A stretch of DNA of 46,981 bases. It comes from JBBQXY01 sp051004815. GTDB taxonomy: Bacteria > Chloroflexota > Ktedonobacteria > Ktedonobacterales > Ktedonobacteraceae. Shown here in pieces: positions 25,968-35,049 of this stretch (position 1 is its first letter; every line of letters starts with the position of its first letter). The notes under the pieces are model-generated. The model saw only the letters and a program-made list of their open reading frames with translations. It was not told where the DNA came from and made no database searches. The translations under genes were made by a program, and so were the position numbers. The stretch lies in contig JBPCJY010000205.1 of assembly GCA_051004815.1 (NCBI GenBank), positions 1 to 46,981 on the forward strand. The letters run 5' to 3'.

Positions 25968-28001
25968 ATGGAAAATACCGTGGAGAATACAAGCATTGCC
26001 CCGCAACAGGTCACACGGGGAAACTATGATGTCATCGTGGTGGGCGCGGGTCACGCGGGCTGTGAAGCGGCTTTAGCGAGTGCGCGTATGGGACGCAAAA
26101 CGCTTTTGTTGACCATGAACCTGGATAGCATCGCGCTCATGCCCTGCAACCCTTCGATGGGAGGGCCGGCCAAGGGACATCTGATGAAAGAAATTGATGC
26201 CCTGGGCGGTGAAATTGGCCGTAATACCGACCGCACGTTCATTCAAATACGCTTATTGAACACCAGCAAAGGCCCCGCTGTGCAGGCACTCCGCGCCCAG
26301 TGTGATAAGCAGGCCTATCGTCTGGCGATGAAATTTGTGTTGGAGGGCCAGCCTAACCTGGAATTGAAGCAGGCCACTATCTCACGTATGATAAGCGAGG
26401 TGGGAGCCGATGGGCGTCCGCGCATGCGTGGCGTCATCACTACTAATGGCTGGCAATACCACGCCGATGCGATTATTCTAACAACGGGGACATTCATTAA
26501 TGGGCGACTCGTGGTAGGCGAAAAAACATCGCCCGGCGGACGCGCTGGCGAAGGCCCAGCTCTCGGCATCTCCGATGCGCTGCACGCTCTGGGACTACAG
26601 ATACGCCGCTTTAAGACGGGAACACCGCCGCGCATCGACGCCCGCAGCATCGACTTTAGCAAAACCGAGCCACAGCCCGGCAGTCGCACACCGCTCTACT
26701 TTTCGCAAGATCGAACGGCCAGGGAAGATGTACAACTGCCCGGTAGTCGGCCCAATCCGCTCTACCCGCTAACCGACGAAGATTTGCACGGCTGGCGTCC
26801 ACAATTACCTTGCTATCTTGTGCGCACAACCGCACAGACGCATCAGATTATTCGCGCTAACCTGCACCGCTCTCCCCTTTACACAGGCGTCATCGAAGGT
26901 ATTGGCCCTCGCTACTGCCCCTCCATCGAGGATAAGATTGTGCGCTTCGCCGATAAAAGCACACACCAGGTTTTCCTGGAGCCGGAGGGTTGGCGCACCG
27001 GGGAAGTCTACGTGCAGGGCATGAATACCAGCCTTCCTGAAGATGTGCAACTCGCGATGCTGCGCAGCATCCCTGCCCTGGAACGGGTTGAGATGATGCG
27101 CGTCGGCTATGCCGTTGAATATGATTATGTGCCACCAGAGCAACTACGTGCCACGATGGAGACAAAAGCTGTCGCAGGGCTGTTTCTCGCCGGTCAAATC
27201 AATGGCACCTCCGGCTACGAAGAGGCCGCCGCGCAGGGCTTGATGGCCGGTATCAACGCGGCGTTGTATGTGCGCGGCGAGAAGCCCTTTGTATTGGGCA
27301 GACACGAAGCGTACATCGGCGTACTCATTGACGACCTGGTGACACGCCCGATGAGCGAACCATATCGGCTGCACACCTCACGGGCGGAGTATCGCCTACT
27401 GTTGCGACCGGATAGTGCTGACCTGCGCTTGAACGACTACGCCTACCAATTTGGCTTGATTGACGACGTTCGCTATGCGCGTGTTGTGCAGAAACGTGCG
27501 CACATTCTACAGGCACTGACGCAGTTGGACGCCATCACGTTTACCTCGTCGCGCTCGGTAGAGATGCACGCGCACGACCTGGGTATTGCTCCACTGGGAC
27601 AAATGCTCTCGGCACGCGAACTCTTGCGGCGTCCAGAGGTGTGCTATAGCCAGGTAGAACAGCTATCACAGCGTGCGGCAGCAGCTACAGAGGCTACCAC
27701 CTTACCAGTATTGCCGGCGGAGACCGCGGAAGAGGTGGAGCTACAGGTCAAGTACGAAATCTATGTGCGGAAACAAGAGCAGATCGTGCATCGGGTCCGA
27801 CGCCTGGAAGACCAGCTTATCCCTGAAACGATTGACTATCAGGATATCCCACATTTGCGTACTCAGGCACGACAAAAACTGCTCCTCACCCGTCCACGGA
27901 CAGTTGGTCAGGCTTCGCGTGTCGAAGGCGTAACACCCGCCGACGTGGCCATTTTAATGATTTACCTTGAAAAGCAGCGAGCTACCCAGGCATATACTTG
28001 A
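25968..28001 (+). CDS. mnmG: tRNA uridine-5-carboxymethylaminomethyl modification enzyme MnmG (GidA)
   Basis: FAD-dependent enzyme that, with the GTPase MnmE, installs the cmnm5 group at wobble U34 of tRNAs. The dinucleotide-binding motif GAGHAG is at residues 26-31 of YDVIVVGAGHAGCEAALASA, followed by the family signatures CNPSMGGPAKGHLMKEIDALGG, FKTGTPPRID and GQINGTSGYEEAAAQGLMAG, and the conserved HTSRAEYRLLLRPDSADLRL segment. At 677 residues it is slightly longer than usual, with an extra unconserved N-terminus. ATG 25968 was chosen; ATG 25947 and TTG 25935 are in frame but poorly placed. It is transcribed away from the VWA operon. No mnmE is in the window. Confidence 0.97.
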   Translation: MENTVENTSIAPQQVTRGNYDVIVVGAGHAGCEAALASARMGRKTLLLTMNLDSIALMPCNPSMGGPAKGHLMKEIDALGGEIGRNTDRTFIQIRLLNTSKGPAVQALRAQCDKQAYRLAMKFVLEGQPNLELKQATISRMISEVGADGRPRMRGVITTNGWQYHADAIILTTGTFINGRLVVGEKTSPGGRAGEGPALGISDALHALGLQIRRFKTGTPPRIDARSIDFSKTEPQPGSRTPLYFSQDRTAREDVQLPGSRPNPLYPLTDEDLHGWRPQLPCYLVRTTAQTHQIIRANLHRSPLYTGVIEGIGPRYCPSIEDKIVRFADKSTHQVFLEPEGWRTGEVYVQGMNTSLPEDVQLAMLRSIPALERVEMMRVGYAVEYDYVPPEQLRATMETKAVAGLFLAGQINGTSGYEEAAAQGLMAGINAALYVRGEKPFVLGRHEAYIGVLIDDLVTRPMSEPYRLHTSRAEYRLLLRPDSADLRLNDYAYQFGLIDDVRYARVVQKRAHILQALTQLDAITFTSSRSVEMHAHDLGIAPLGQMLSARELLRRPEVCYSQVEQLSQRAAAATEATTLPVLPAETAEEVELQVKYEIYVRKQEQIVHRVRRLEDQLIPETIDYQDIPHLRTQARQKLLLTRPRTVGQASRVEGVTPADVAILMIYLEKQRATQAYT

Positions 28002-28222
28002 CAGTACTGGAAATTAACGTGTACTATGCAATTGCACAGCCAATTAGCACATTGTCAATAAATTGTATGGCTTTCCCTCGTGCGATGGAGAGATAAGATG
28101 GTCGCGCAGGCCATCGATATGCAAATTTTGACATACCCACGGTAGCTCATGTTGATGACGGATGTTGCCCCCTGCATTTGTTGTCCGCAATGGGCAGATT
28201 TGCAATGCAGTCAAATAACGAG

Positions 28223-28256
28223 AGGTAACTCTTCATCGTCGCTGGTGGCAACTCGC
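28223..28256. repeat. 34-bp element shared with 42976-43009
   Basis: Begins aggtaactcttcatcgt and differs from the copy at 42976-43009 at six positions, all transitions. It lies in the 375-bp gap between mnmG and the response regulator, which otherwise shows nothing I can assign. Confidence 0.6.
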
Positions 28257-28376
28257 CCAAGCATAAACACCAGAAAACTGCCCTGGGTCGTGAAGAGCCT
28301 GGTAGATTGGAATAGTGGAAAGTGAGCGCGATAATAACCACACAATTACTGTATGCTGGTAAGGAGGGGGACAGCC

Positions 28377-29063
28377 TTGTATATTCTTGTTGTTGATGAT
28401 GATCAATTTGCGAATACCCTGGTGCAATTTGTCCTTCGTAAAGAAGGCTATGAAGTTGAGACGCTGGACAACCCCCGCGGTGCAATGCAGATGATTCAAA
28501 AACGAGAACCTGACCTGCTCATACTTGACGTGACAATGCCCTATATTGACGGCTTCGAGTTTTCCGCGAAGTTGCGAGCCGCGGGATACGAAACTCCACT
28601 TATTTTTATGACGGCCAAGGATTCTATAGAGGACAAAATTCAGGGCTTCAAGATTGGCGCGGACGACTATATTTGCAAACCGTATAACCACCAGGAGTTG
28701 GTGGCGCGAGTGCAAGCTGTGATGCGCCGCGTTAATAAGAAGAATGGCAACGTGGACAATCAATCGATCAGGGGTGGCATGTTTGAACTCTTCCCCGCCG
28801 ATTTAAAGATCGTCATAGCCGACCGTCCTCACATCATCCTTACCCCCACGGAGATGCACGTTTTGCGCATGCTCATGCTCTACGCAGGGCAAGTTGTCAA
28901 GCGCGAACAACTGCTCTCGGAGGTATGGAACGACAATGAAAGCAACAGCAACATTGTCGATGTCTATATTCGCCGCTTACGGGTGAAATTAGAAGCTGAT
29001 CCCGATAAGCCACAGCATATTATATCTGTACGTGGTAGTGGCTATAAGTTCAATGGGAAATAG
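28377..29063 (+). CDS. OmpR-family response regulator
   Basis: Receiver domain (1-115) with the acidic pocket VVDDD, phospho-acceptor D51 in LLILDVTMP, T79 and K101 in CKPYN; then a winged-helix DNA-binding domain (about 130-228: LTPTEMHVLRMLM, IVDVYIRRLRVKLE, ISVRGSGYKF). Start: TTG at 28377, nine bases after AAGGAGGGGG. An upstream ATG at 28353 lies before this ribosome site and would add eight non-conserved residues, so it was rejected. The histidine kinase follows 13 bases later and the P450 after that, so the three are one operon. Likely phosphorylated by the kinase at 29077. Target genes are unknown. Confidence 0.92.
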   Translation: MYILVVDDDQFANTLVQFVLRKEGYEVETLDNPRGAMQMIQKREPDLLILDVTMPYIDGFEFSAKLRAAGYETPLIFMTAKDSIEDKIQGFKIGADDYICKPYNHQELVARVQAVMRRVNKKNGNVDNQSIRGGMFELFPADLKIVIADRPHIILTPTEMHVLRMLMLYAGQVVKREQLLSEVWNDNESNSNIVDVYIRRLRVKLEADPDKPQHIISVRGSGYKFNGK

Positions 29064-29076
29064 GGGGACGCGTGTT

Positions 29077-30324
29077 TTGACAAAGCGTACATATAAACAT
29101 ACGCACGTATCTTCGCTCTCTGTAGAGGAAAAAACATTGGCAGCCTCCATCGAGCATACTGATAAAAAGCATAGTGACGGTAATGAGGAGTGTAAGGAGA
29201 ATGAGGGCGGCAGTAGTCAGGAACAGAAAATTGCACCCACTGTGAAAGCGAGTACCCATCCTTATTTAGCGGAGATTGTCGCTCACACGCCAGACGCACT
29301 GATTGCATTGGATCAGCATTTCCATGTGCTTGATCTCAATCCCGCCGCCAGCACAGTCCTGGGCTGGTCTGCTGAAAAAGCCATTGGACATGGGTGTCCA
29401 GAAGTTTTGCACTGCCGGAACTTGAATAAGATGGAATTATGCGGCACTTCGAGTTGTCCATTAGTACGCGTCCTCCAGCTCAAGCAGCCATTACCCAATG
29501 AAGAATTGATCATCGGTGATACTTGCGAGGTTTCAGCCAGCATTACCCCAGTTGACGTTGGCAATGGCGAACGTCATGTCGTCTTTACCACCCGCGATAT
29601 GTCAGCCCTCAAGGTTGCCAACCGTGTACGAGCGAACTTTGTCTCTATGGTTTCGCACGAGCTACGCACGCCATTGAACTCCGTCCACGGCTTCATCGAT
29701 CTACTCAGCCAGGGCCACATGGGTGAACTCAATCAGGAGCAATTGAAATATCTGCAATATACCCAGGAAGGGGTACTACAGCTGATTGCCATTGTAGAAG
29801 ATATCCTTTTCATGACTCGCTCGGATGTCGGCCAATTTGAAATCAAGCAACAAGAGGTAAACTTCCGCGTTGTGGCAAAGCAGGTCGTCAGCAGCATGGA
29901 ACCACAGGCCCGTAAAGCCGGTGTAGTGATCAATAAGGAAATTCCCTTGCCCTCGCCTTTGCTCTATGCCGACCCGCAGCGTATGAAGCAGGTACTCAAC
30001 AATTTGGTCGCCAATGCCATTAAGTTTACGCCACCGGAGGGTACAGTCACCATTCGGGCGCGTCCCTACAACGAAGATTTTGTCATGATCTCGGTGACAG
30101 ATACCGGTTACGGCATTCCCCAGGAGGATCACCAGCACGTCTTTGAGCGTTTCTATCAATCGAATCATACCCTGCAAAGCCGTATGGGCGGCTACGGCCT
30201 CGGCCTCTCTATTGCCAAACTGATCGTGGAGCAGCACGGCGGCAGCATCGATTTTGAATCAAGTCTCCAGGAAGGCACGACGTTCTATTTCACCATTCCT
30301 GTGTTCAAAAGGCAACAAGGATAA
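29077..30324 (+). CDS. PAS-domain sensor histidine kinase
   Basis: Cytoplasmic sensor kinase: a charged N-terminus, a PAS domain at about 60-175 (PYLAEIVAHTPDALIALDQ, LNPAASTVLGWSAEKA) containing several cysteines (CPEVLHCRN, CGTSSCP), a HisKA domain with H194 in VSHELRTPLN, and an HATPase_c domain with an N box (NNLVANAIKF), DTGYGIP and GGYGLGLSIAK. No transmembrane helix is seen. The probable start is TTG at 29077, eight bases after AGGGGGA; longer frames starting at 29032 or 29053 overlap the response regulator. The clustered cysteines in the PAS part may bind a metal or sense redox (inference). The P450 starts 5 bp after its stop. Confidence 0.92.
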   Translation: MTKRTYKHTHVSSLSVEEKTLAASIEHTDKKHSDGNEECKENEGGSSQEQKIAPTVKASTHPYLAEIVAHTPDALIALDQHFHVLDLNPAASTVLGWSAEKAIGHGCPEVLHCRNLNKMELCGTSSCPLVRVLQLKQPLPNEELIIGDTCEVSASITPVDVGNGERHVVFTTRDMSALKVANRVRANFVSMVSHELRTPLNSVHGFIDLLSQGHMGELNQEQLKYLQYTQEGVLQLIAIVEDILFMTRSDVGQFEIKQQEVNFRVVAKQVVSSMEPQARKAGVVINKEIPLPSPLLYADPQRMKQVLNNLVANAIKFTPPEGTVTIRARPYNEDFVMISVTDTGYGIPQEDHQHVFERFYQSNHTLQSRMGGYGLGLSIAKLIVEQHGGSIDFESSLQEGTTFYFTIPVFKRQQG

Positions 30325-30329
30325 AACAT

Positions 30330-31715
30330 ATGCCAAAGACCGCTACCCTTCTTCCTCCTGGCCCCAAAGGATTACCCATCGTAGGCAACGCCTTACAATT
30401 CCAGCGCAACCCGCTCCAGTTCGTACGCAAGATGCAAACAACGTATGGTAATATGGCGACGATTCACCTGGGTGGCTCACCCATCGTCCTACTCTTCCGA
30501 CCAGAATATATACGCTATGTCCTCACGGAGCAGCCCAAGAATTTCACCAAGGCCAATCGTCGCGGTGGCCCAAACTTACGCGCCTTCCTTGGTGATGGGC
30601 TACTCACGATTGAAGGAGATTTTCATCGCCAGCAGCGACGGCTCGTGCAGCCAGCCTTCCACAAACGCCGTGTCGAGAGCTATGCCGATACGATGGTGCA
30701 GCAAACGCAAGAAATGCTGGCGGGATGGCAAGCAGGAACAGAACTTAACATCGCCTCAGCCATGCAACAGCTAACACTGCGCATCATCGCTAAAACGCTC
30801 TTCAACGTCGAATCACACACACTTATTGCTGAACTAGGGCAGGCCTTTACCGATGTCATTGAGAATCCCATCCGCACATTAAGCGGATTGAAGGTGGTAC
30901 GCTTGCCATTTCAGGCTTCAGGTGAGAGCAAAAACGCGGCGGGCAGACGCACGCTGGACGAGTTCATCTACGGGCTGATTGCCGAACGCCGTGCTGATGG
31001 ACGCGACGTTGGCGATGTGCTCTCGATGCTGCTTGCCGCGCAGGACGAAGGCAATAGCATGACGGACAAGCAGGTGCATGACCAGGTTTTGACCTTCGTA
31101 GCCGCCGGTCACGAAACGGCACAGAACACGCTCAGTTGGACGTTCTATCTGCTTTCGCAACATCCACAAGTACGGGACAAACTGCTCGCAGAACTCCAGA
31201 CCGTGCTGGCTGGTCGCGCCCCCGCCGTGGAAGACCTGACATATCTGCCCTACCTGGAATGGGTTATGAACGAGTCATGGCGCGTCTTCCCGCCCGCCTG
31301 GATACAGGGGCGTACGGCGATTGCTGCCTTTGACCTCGCTGGCTACCACTTCCCCGCTGGAAGCATATTCATGCTCAGCCAATGGGTGCTGCATCACGAG
31401 CCAGAGATTTGGGGCGACCCGGATGCATTCCGTCCTGAGCGTTGGGACCCGGCACGAGGCGAAAAGGAGAAGGTGCCACAATGGGCCTACTTCCCCTTTG
31501 GTGGTGGCCCCCGCATCTGTATCGGCATGCCATTCGCGCAAATGGAGACCAAGCTTTTGCTAGCGACGATCCTGCAACAGTATGTGCCACGCCTGGTACC
31601 CGGTTTCCCAGCCGTACCACAACCACGCATAACCCTACGCCCCAAATATGGTATGCGCATGATTTTGGAGTCGAGTGTGGTAGCCATGGGGAAGCATTCA
31701 ACATCTCTTACATGA
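30330..31715 (+). CDS. Cytochrome P450
   Basis: 461-residue haem monooxygenase. Proline-rich start PGPKGLPIVGNALQF, I-helix AGHET (259-263), ExxR motif E315-R318 (ESWRVFPP), and haem loop FPFGGGPRICIG with axial C397. No N-terminal membrane anchor or fused reductase is seen, so redox partners are encoded elsewhere. Its ribosome site AAGG lies in the last codons of the histidine kinase gene and the ATG is 5 bp past the stop, so expression is tied to the two-component operon. The substrate cannot be read from the sequence; the overall form resembles fatty-acid or terpenoid P450s of Chloroflexota and Cyanobacteria. It converges on the endonuclease V gene, with 8 bp between the stops. Confidence 0.95.
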   Translation: MPKTATLLPPGPKGLPIVGNALQFQRNPLQFVRKMQTTYGNMATIHLGGSPIVLLFRPEYIRYVLTEQPKNFTKANRRGGPNLRAFLGDGLLTIEGDFHRQQRRLVQPAFHKRRVESYADTMVQQTQEMLAGWQAGTELNIASAMQQLTLRIIAKTLFNVESHTLIAELGQAFTDVIENPIRTLSGLKVVRLPFQASGESKNAAGRRTLDEFIYGLIAERRADGRDVGDVLSMLLAAQDEGNSMTDKQVHDQVLTFVAAGHETAQNTLSWTFYLLSQHPQVRDKLLAELQTVLAGRAPAVEDLTYLPYLEWVMNESWRVFPPAWIQGRTAIAAFDLAGYHFPAGSIFMLSQWVLHHEPEIWGDPDAFRPERWDPARGEKEKVPQWAYFPFGGGPRICIGMPFAQMETKLLLATILQQYVPRLVPGFPAVPQPRITLRPKYGMRMILESSVVAMGKHSTSLT

Positions 31716-31723
31716 AGCCATCA

Positions 31724-32440
31724 TTATTGCCACAATGTAGGAGAGCCTTCTTCGACGGGTTCGCGCCAGGCATTATCTTTGGAGAGTTTATCGGCCTGGC
31801 GGGTGGGTTCCGGTAGACGGTACCCTTTGCCACAGGCTAGGACGTAGCGTATGCTTGTTTCCAGGCTGATGCGATGCCCCAGCGAGATAATCATCGGTTT
31901 GACGTGGCTACGCGTGCGTAACGCGGCCCCGATAGTCTGGTTTTTGAAGATGAGGGGGAGCCACGCGCCAACCTCATCCCCAAGAGCTTGCTCGTCGTAC
32001 TTGCCACGTAAGATCGATTTGGCACAGCCAATGGTGGGCAGATCGAGCCAGAGGCCCAGGTGTGAGGCGATACCCAGGTAGCGCGGATGGGCAATGCCCT
32101 GCCCATCCACCATCACCAGATCGGGCTGTGTACTCAATTGGGCAAATGCTCCCAGGATGCACGGTATCTCGCGAAACGAGAGCAGCCCTGGAATATAGGG
32201 CATGCGTACCGGCTCTTCATAAACGTGCCGCTCCACGATCTCCATAGTGGGATAGGAAAGCAACACCACGGCGGCGCGTGCCATGTTGGTTTCTTCGTTC
32301 AGGGCCATATCTACTCCGGCCACCAGGCGTATTTCGTCTGGCAACTGGTCGGTGTGTATAACGCGTGCCGCCAGTTCTTTTTGGAGTGACATCGCCACCG
32401 CCGGTTGCAAATTCCATTCATGGAGTGGTGTGTTTGTCAT
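31724..32440 (-). CDS. nfi: Endonuclease V (deoxyinosine 3' endonuclease)
   Basis: Repairs deaminated DNA by cutting one phosphodiester 3' of deoxyinosine. Family motifs and likely metal ligands are present: D44 in VAGVDMAL, E91 in YIPGLLSFREIP and D112 in VDGQGIAHPRYLGIASHLG, with H118 nearby. The length of 238 residues is normal. It follows the methyltransferase gene after 5 bp. The nearest strong ribosome site (GGAGG) is 14 bases before the ATG, so translation may depend on coupling to the upstream gene. Confidence 0.95.
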   Translation of the reverse strand: MTNTPLHEWNLQPAVAMSLQKELAARVIHTDQLPDEIRLVAGVDMALNEETNMARAAVVLLSYPTMEIVERHVYEEPVRMPYIPGLLSFREIPCILGAFAQLSTQPDLVMVDGQGIAHPRYLGIASHLGLWLDLPTIGCAKSILRGKYDEQALGDEVGAWLPLIFKNQTIGAALRTRSHVKPMIISLGHRISLETSIRYVLACGKGYRLPEPTRQADKLSKDNAWREPVEEGSPTLWQ

Positions 32441-32445
32441 GAGCG

Positions 32446-33204
32446 TTATCGGGCCTCCGCGATAAAAATCATCCGTTTGCTCTCCAGTAGGGCAGGACTC
32501 AGGTCATAGTCGCCGTAGACATCTTTGATGGTAAAACCAGCCTGTTCCAGTAGTAGTTCCATCTCGCTGCGCTCGAACAGGTAGAGGAAGGTGGTGATAA
32601 CGGTACGATTAAGTTGACCACCCTGGACATGCTGCTCATAGAAATGTGTTAACTCAAGCAGATGTGTTGTAGGAGAGGAAGCCGGGCTGACCATATGGGT
32701 GAGGATCGTGCTATCGTCCCTATGCCATGTCCCCTGGACGAGCAGTTGGCCGCTCATATTTTCCATGTAGCGGGCGTCCGCGTTGCTGATATCAACGATC
32801 AATGTGCCGCCTTTGGGAATATGAGCGCGAATTGCTACCAGGGCTTGCTGCTGCGCTTTGCGCGAGGTGAGGTGCGCGAATGAACCGAGCGCGATAAATG
32901 CCAGGCTAAACTTCTGCGGCAAGTGCAGATTGCAGATATCCTGCTGCACCAATGTAACTTGCTCTGCTACTCCTGCTTCTTGCAAGGCGTCATGAGCTAT
33001 GGCGAGCATGGCGGCGGAGGTATCTACCCCTGTGAGGCTGTAGCCCTCCTGGGCAAGTGGGAGTAGCAACCGTCCGCTGCCACAGGCCAGTTCCAGTAAA
33101 GGGCCAGTGCAGAGGGTCGCATAGTCCCGGTAGAGGTCTACATCTTCCAAAAAGAGTGCATGTTCAACGTCGTAAAAAGGCGCGATCAGATCATAATCGT
33201 TCAT
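32446..33204 (-). CDS. Class I SAM-dependent methyltransferase
   Basis: 252 residues. Motif I LLELACGSGRLLLPLA (about 36-51), acidic residue ending strand 2 in LTGVDTSAAMLA, and motif IV region FSLAFIALGSFAHL. The C-terminal part (YEQHVQGGQLNRTVITTFLY, EMELLLEQAGF) fits small-molecule methyltransferases of the Methyltransf_25 type; the substrate is unknown. Its ATG overlaps the stop of the upstream membrane protein gene (ATGA), and endonuclease V follows, so all three share one transcript driven from 33890-33918. Confidence 0.88.
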   Translation of the reverse strand: MNDYDLIAPFYDVEHALFLEDVDLYRDYATLCTGPLLELACGSGRLLLPLAQEGYSLTGVDTSAAMLAIAHDALQEAGVAEQVTLVQQDICNLHLPQKFSLAFIALGSFAHLTSRKAQQQALVAIRAHIPKGGTLIVDISNADARYMENMSGQLLVQGTWHRDDSTILTHMVSPASSPTTHLLELTHFYEQHVQGGQLNRTVITTFLYLFERSEMELLLEQAGFTIKDVYGDYDLSPALLESKRMIFIAEAR

Positions 33205-33830
33205 ATATTGTCAAAGCTGGTTATTTTCCAGGCACCGTTCTCTTCTTTGAGCTGCAACTGCACCGTATACGCCGCTCCGTTGCGAGTAACGGACATAGTC
33301 ACGCTCGCCGTATTCACACCGTTGGTGCTATCAGTACTGATGTTGGTTTGCGAGAAGGCAGTCACCGGGCCTTTGACCTTATCTTGCGACTGCGCTAACT
33401 GTGCGAACGTAGACGCGTTAACGATTTGACTCTGCACGGTCCCGCTGGTATCCAGGTAGGTATAGGCCTGATCATAATTTTGATCTTTGATGTTCTGGTA
33501 GTAGGCGGTAACGGCAACGCTTGGTCCGGCTATCGTCTTAGCGAAGTAGCCGATGCCCGCGTAGCTGGCAATGGCACAACCACCACAGCCCAGGACGAGT
33601 AGGCCACCGACAATGGCAAGGGTGATCCAAAGCCAGCGCAGTGAAGATTTCTTCCGCGGTTGCCCATAGTTTGGCATTGGTGGAACACTACCACCATACA
33701 TGGGCGGTGCTTGCCCATACGCTTGCTGCCCATAGTCTGGCGGTGGTGGATTATATTGTGTTGGTGGTTGACCATAAGATGGTTGTGGCGGCTGTCCTGC
33801 ACCATACGGTTGGTTTGGATCGTAGCCCAT
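33201..33830 (-). CDS. Single-pass membrane protein with a P/Q/Y-rich tail and an extracellular NTF2-like domain
   Basis: 209 residues from ATG 33830, chosen for GGAGGAA nine bases upstream. Residues 1-60 are low complexity (YGQPP, YNPPPPDYGQQ), followed by basic RKKSSLRW, a transmembrane helix (WITLAIVGGLLVLGCGGCAIASY) and about 120 residues with the pattern of DUF4878/lumazine-binding-like domains (AVTAYYQNIKDQNYDQAYTYLD, ending LKEENGAWKITSFDN). Such domains fold like NTF2 and are often surface-exposed. The role is unknown. First gene of the operon with the methyltransferase and endonuclease V. Confidence 0.72.
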   Translation of the reverse strand: MGYDPNQPYGAGQPPQPSYGQPPTQYNPPPPDYGQQAYGQAPPMYGGSVPPMPNYGQPRKKSSLRWLWITLAIVGGLLVLGCGGCAIASYAGIGYFAKTIAGPSVAVTAYYQNIKDQNYDQAYTYLDTSGTVQSQIVNASTFAQLAQSQDKVKGPVTAFSQTNISTDSTNGVNTASVTMSVTRNGAAYTVQLQLKEENGAWKITSFDNI

Positions 33831-33889
33831 ACAATTGTTTCCTCCGATGAACATTTTCTAACGCGTCATTGCCCAGTGATCGCGCCACT

Positions 33890-33918
33890 AGTATACCGTT
33901 GGAGCATGCAGATTACAA
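33890..33918 (-). promoter_or_regulatory. Promoter of the membrane protein-methyltransferase-nfi operon
   Basis: Minus strand -35 TTGTAA (33913-33918), 17-bp spacer, -10 TATACT (33890-33895). Confidence 0.6.
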
Positions 33919-33929
33919 GTGACAGGTCG

Positions 33930-34289
33930 TTAGTGTTGTGCCATGGTAGCGAGAAAGACAAACAACGCGCAGCCACCACACAGCATTAAGCCAATGACCA
34001 GGAATGCCACCCTCATCGCCAATCGCATCATGATCCAACGCATAAAAAAGTTACCGTTATTGTCCGCCTGCGGTTGAACCTGTGCATACGATGGGACATT
34101 ATACTGGTTCGCACCATACTGTGGTTGGTTATACTGGTTATACTGGTTAGGCTGCTGCCATTGGGGCTGACCATATTGCTGCTGCTGCCACTGCGATTGA
34201 TCATATTGAGGTTGTTGGGGTTGTAGAGGCTGTTGCCACGATGAATTATCAGGGGACGGATTCCATTGTGGTTGATTATCCTGGCTCAT
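33930..34289 (-). CDS. Small membrane protein with a Q/N-rich tail
   Basis: 119 residues from ATG 34289, picked because AAAAGGAG lies six bases upstream. The N-terminal 80 residues are Q, N, W and Y rich (QYNQYNQPQYGANQYN) and include a tandem 9-bp repeat at the DNA level near 34128-34146; the C-terminus is a hydrophobic helix (AFLVIGLMLCGGCALFVFLATM). The general plan resembles the neighbouring protein at 33201-33830 but without the outer domain. No known family recognised. It has its own promoter at 34342-34370. Confidence 0.65.
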   Translation of the reverse strand: MSQDNQPQWNPSPDNSSWQQPLQPQQPQYDQSQWQQQQYGQPQWQQPNQYNQYNQPQYGANQYNVPSYAQVQPQADNNGNFFMRWIMMRLAMRVAFLVIGLMLCGGCALFVFLATMAQH

Positions 34290-34341
34290 ATGGCTCCTTT
34301 TTGTACGTATGGGAAACATTTCTTTGGCAATACATATTATC

Positions 34342-34370
34342 AGTATACGGTTGCTTGCCATAGTACACAA
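34342..34370 (-). promoter_or_regulatory. Promoter of the Q/N-rich membrane protein gene
   Basis: Minus strand -35 TTGTGT (34365-34370), 17-bp spacer, -10 TATACT (34342-34347). Confidence 0.5.
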
Positions 34371-34466
34371 GGGGATTAGTCACAATGGTTTGATGGAGTG
34401 GGTTACACTCGCACTTTCATTGAAGCCCTAAGTGTATATAAAGCTGAGGAGAGACGAAAATAGTCA

Positions 34467-35027
34467 TTATTTCTTCGAGAATGAAGGAATATCTACGGGC
34501 AGAGCTACGCGAGAAAAGGAATTTCCAAAAGCGTGTGATAGCTTTTCTTTGTAAGGTGAACGCAGCCTTAGACGTTTGCCTTGGGCATTAGCAAAACTAG
34601 TTAAGAAATCAAAAGGAACACTAAACACTGATTTAAACTCTACTACTTGTATCCCTTGTTTCTTTTCGTCCAATCGGCATTCGTTTAGCATATGATAGCT
34701 GTACATATTGCCTTTTCTGATTTCTTCCTGTATTTTTGGTTCTAGAAATTTTTTCTCCTTTCTTCCTAAATCCTCTAGGGACCAATACGGGCAGACAAGC
34801 ACAAATTTAAGTTTGCGCTGTTCCAGATCACAAGATTGGCTCATTATTACAACATTGTACCTATACATTTTTCCAGCCATGTCCCGTTCTATTACATTTT
34901 GTACTAATGGTTGTTGGATTAAGTCAGAAGAGTATTCTGGAACAAACGTAGGGAGATAGGAGATGAAATCGCCTTGTTCAAGATCTGGTCCGTCTACTAT
35001 TTCATACCATAGATCTTCACTTACCAC
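34467..35027 (-). CDS. Unrecognised protein, third gene of the TIGR04255 cassette
   Basis: About 186 residues, soluble, no named domain recognised. A short motif VVIMSQSCDLEQRK (a strand followed by SQSCD) recalls a widespread family of uncharacterised proteins with a conserved SxSCD segment; the rest is charged and helical. TTG 35042 opens the frame, but GTG 35027 has GGGAG at a proper distance, so I use 35027. It lies just after the 131-residue gene in an AT-rich, tightly packed three-gene operon. Function unknown; a role in defence or stress is only a guess from such cassettes being sporadic. Confidence 0.65.
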   Translation of the reverse strand: MVSEDLWYEIVDGPDLEQGDFISYLPTFVPEYSSDLIQQPLVQNVIERDMAGKMYRYNVVIMSQSCDLEQRKLKFVLVCPYWSLEDLGRKEKKFLEPKIQEEIRKGNMYSYHMLNECRLDEKKQGIQVVEFKSVFSVPFDFLTSFANAQGKRLRLRSPYKEKLSHAFGNSFSRVALPVDIPSFSKK

Positions 35028-35049
35028 GTAACATACTCCCAAAAGCTAC

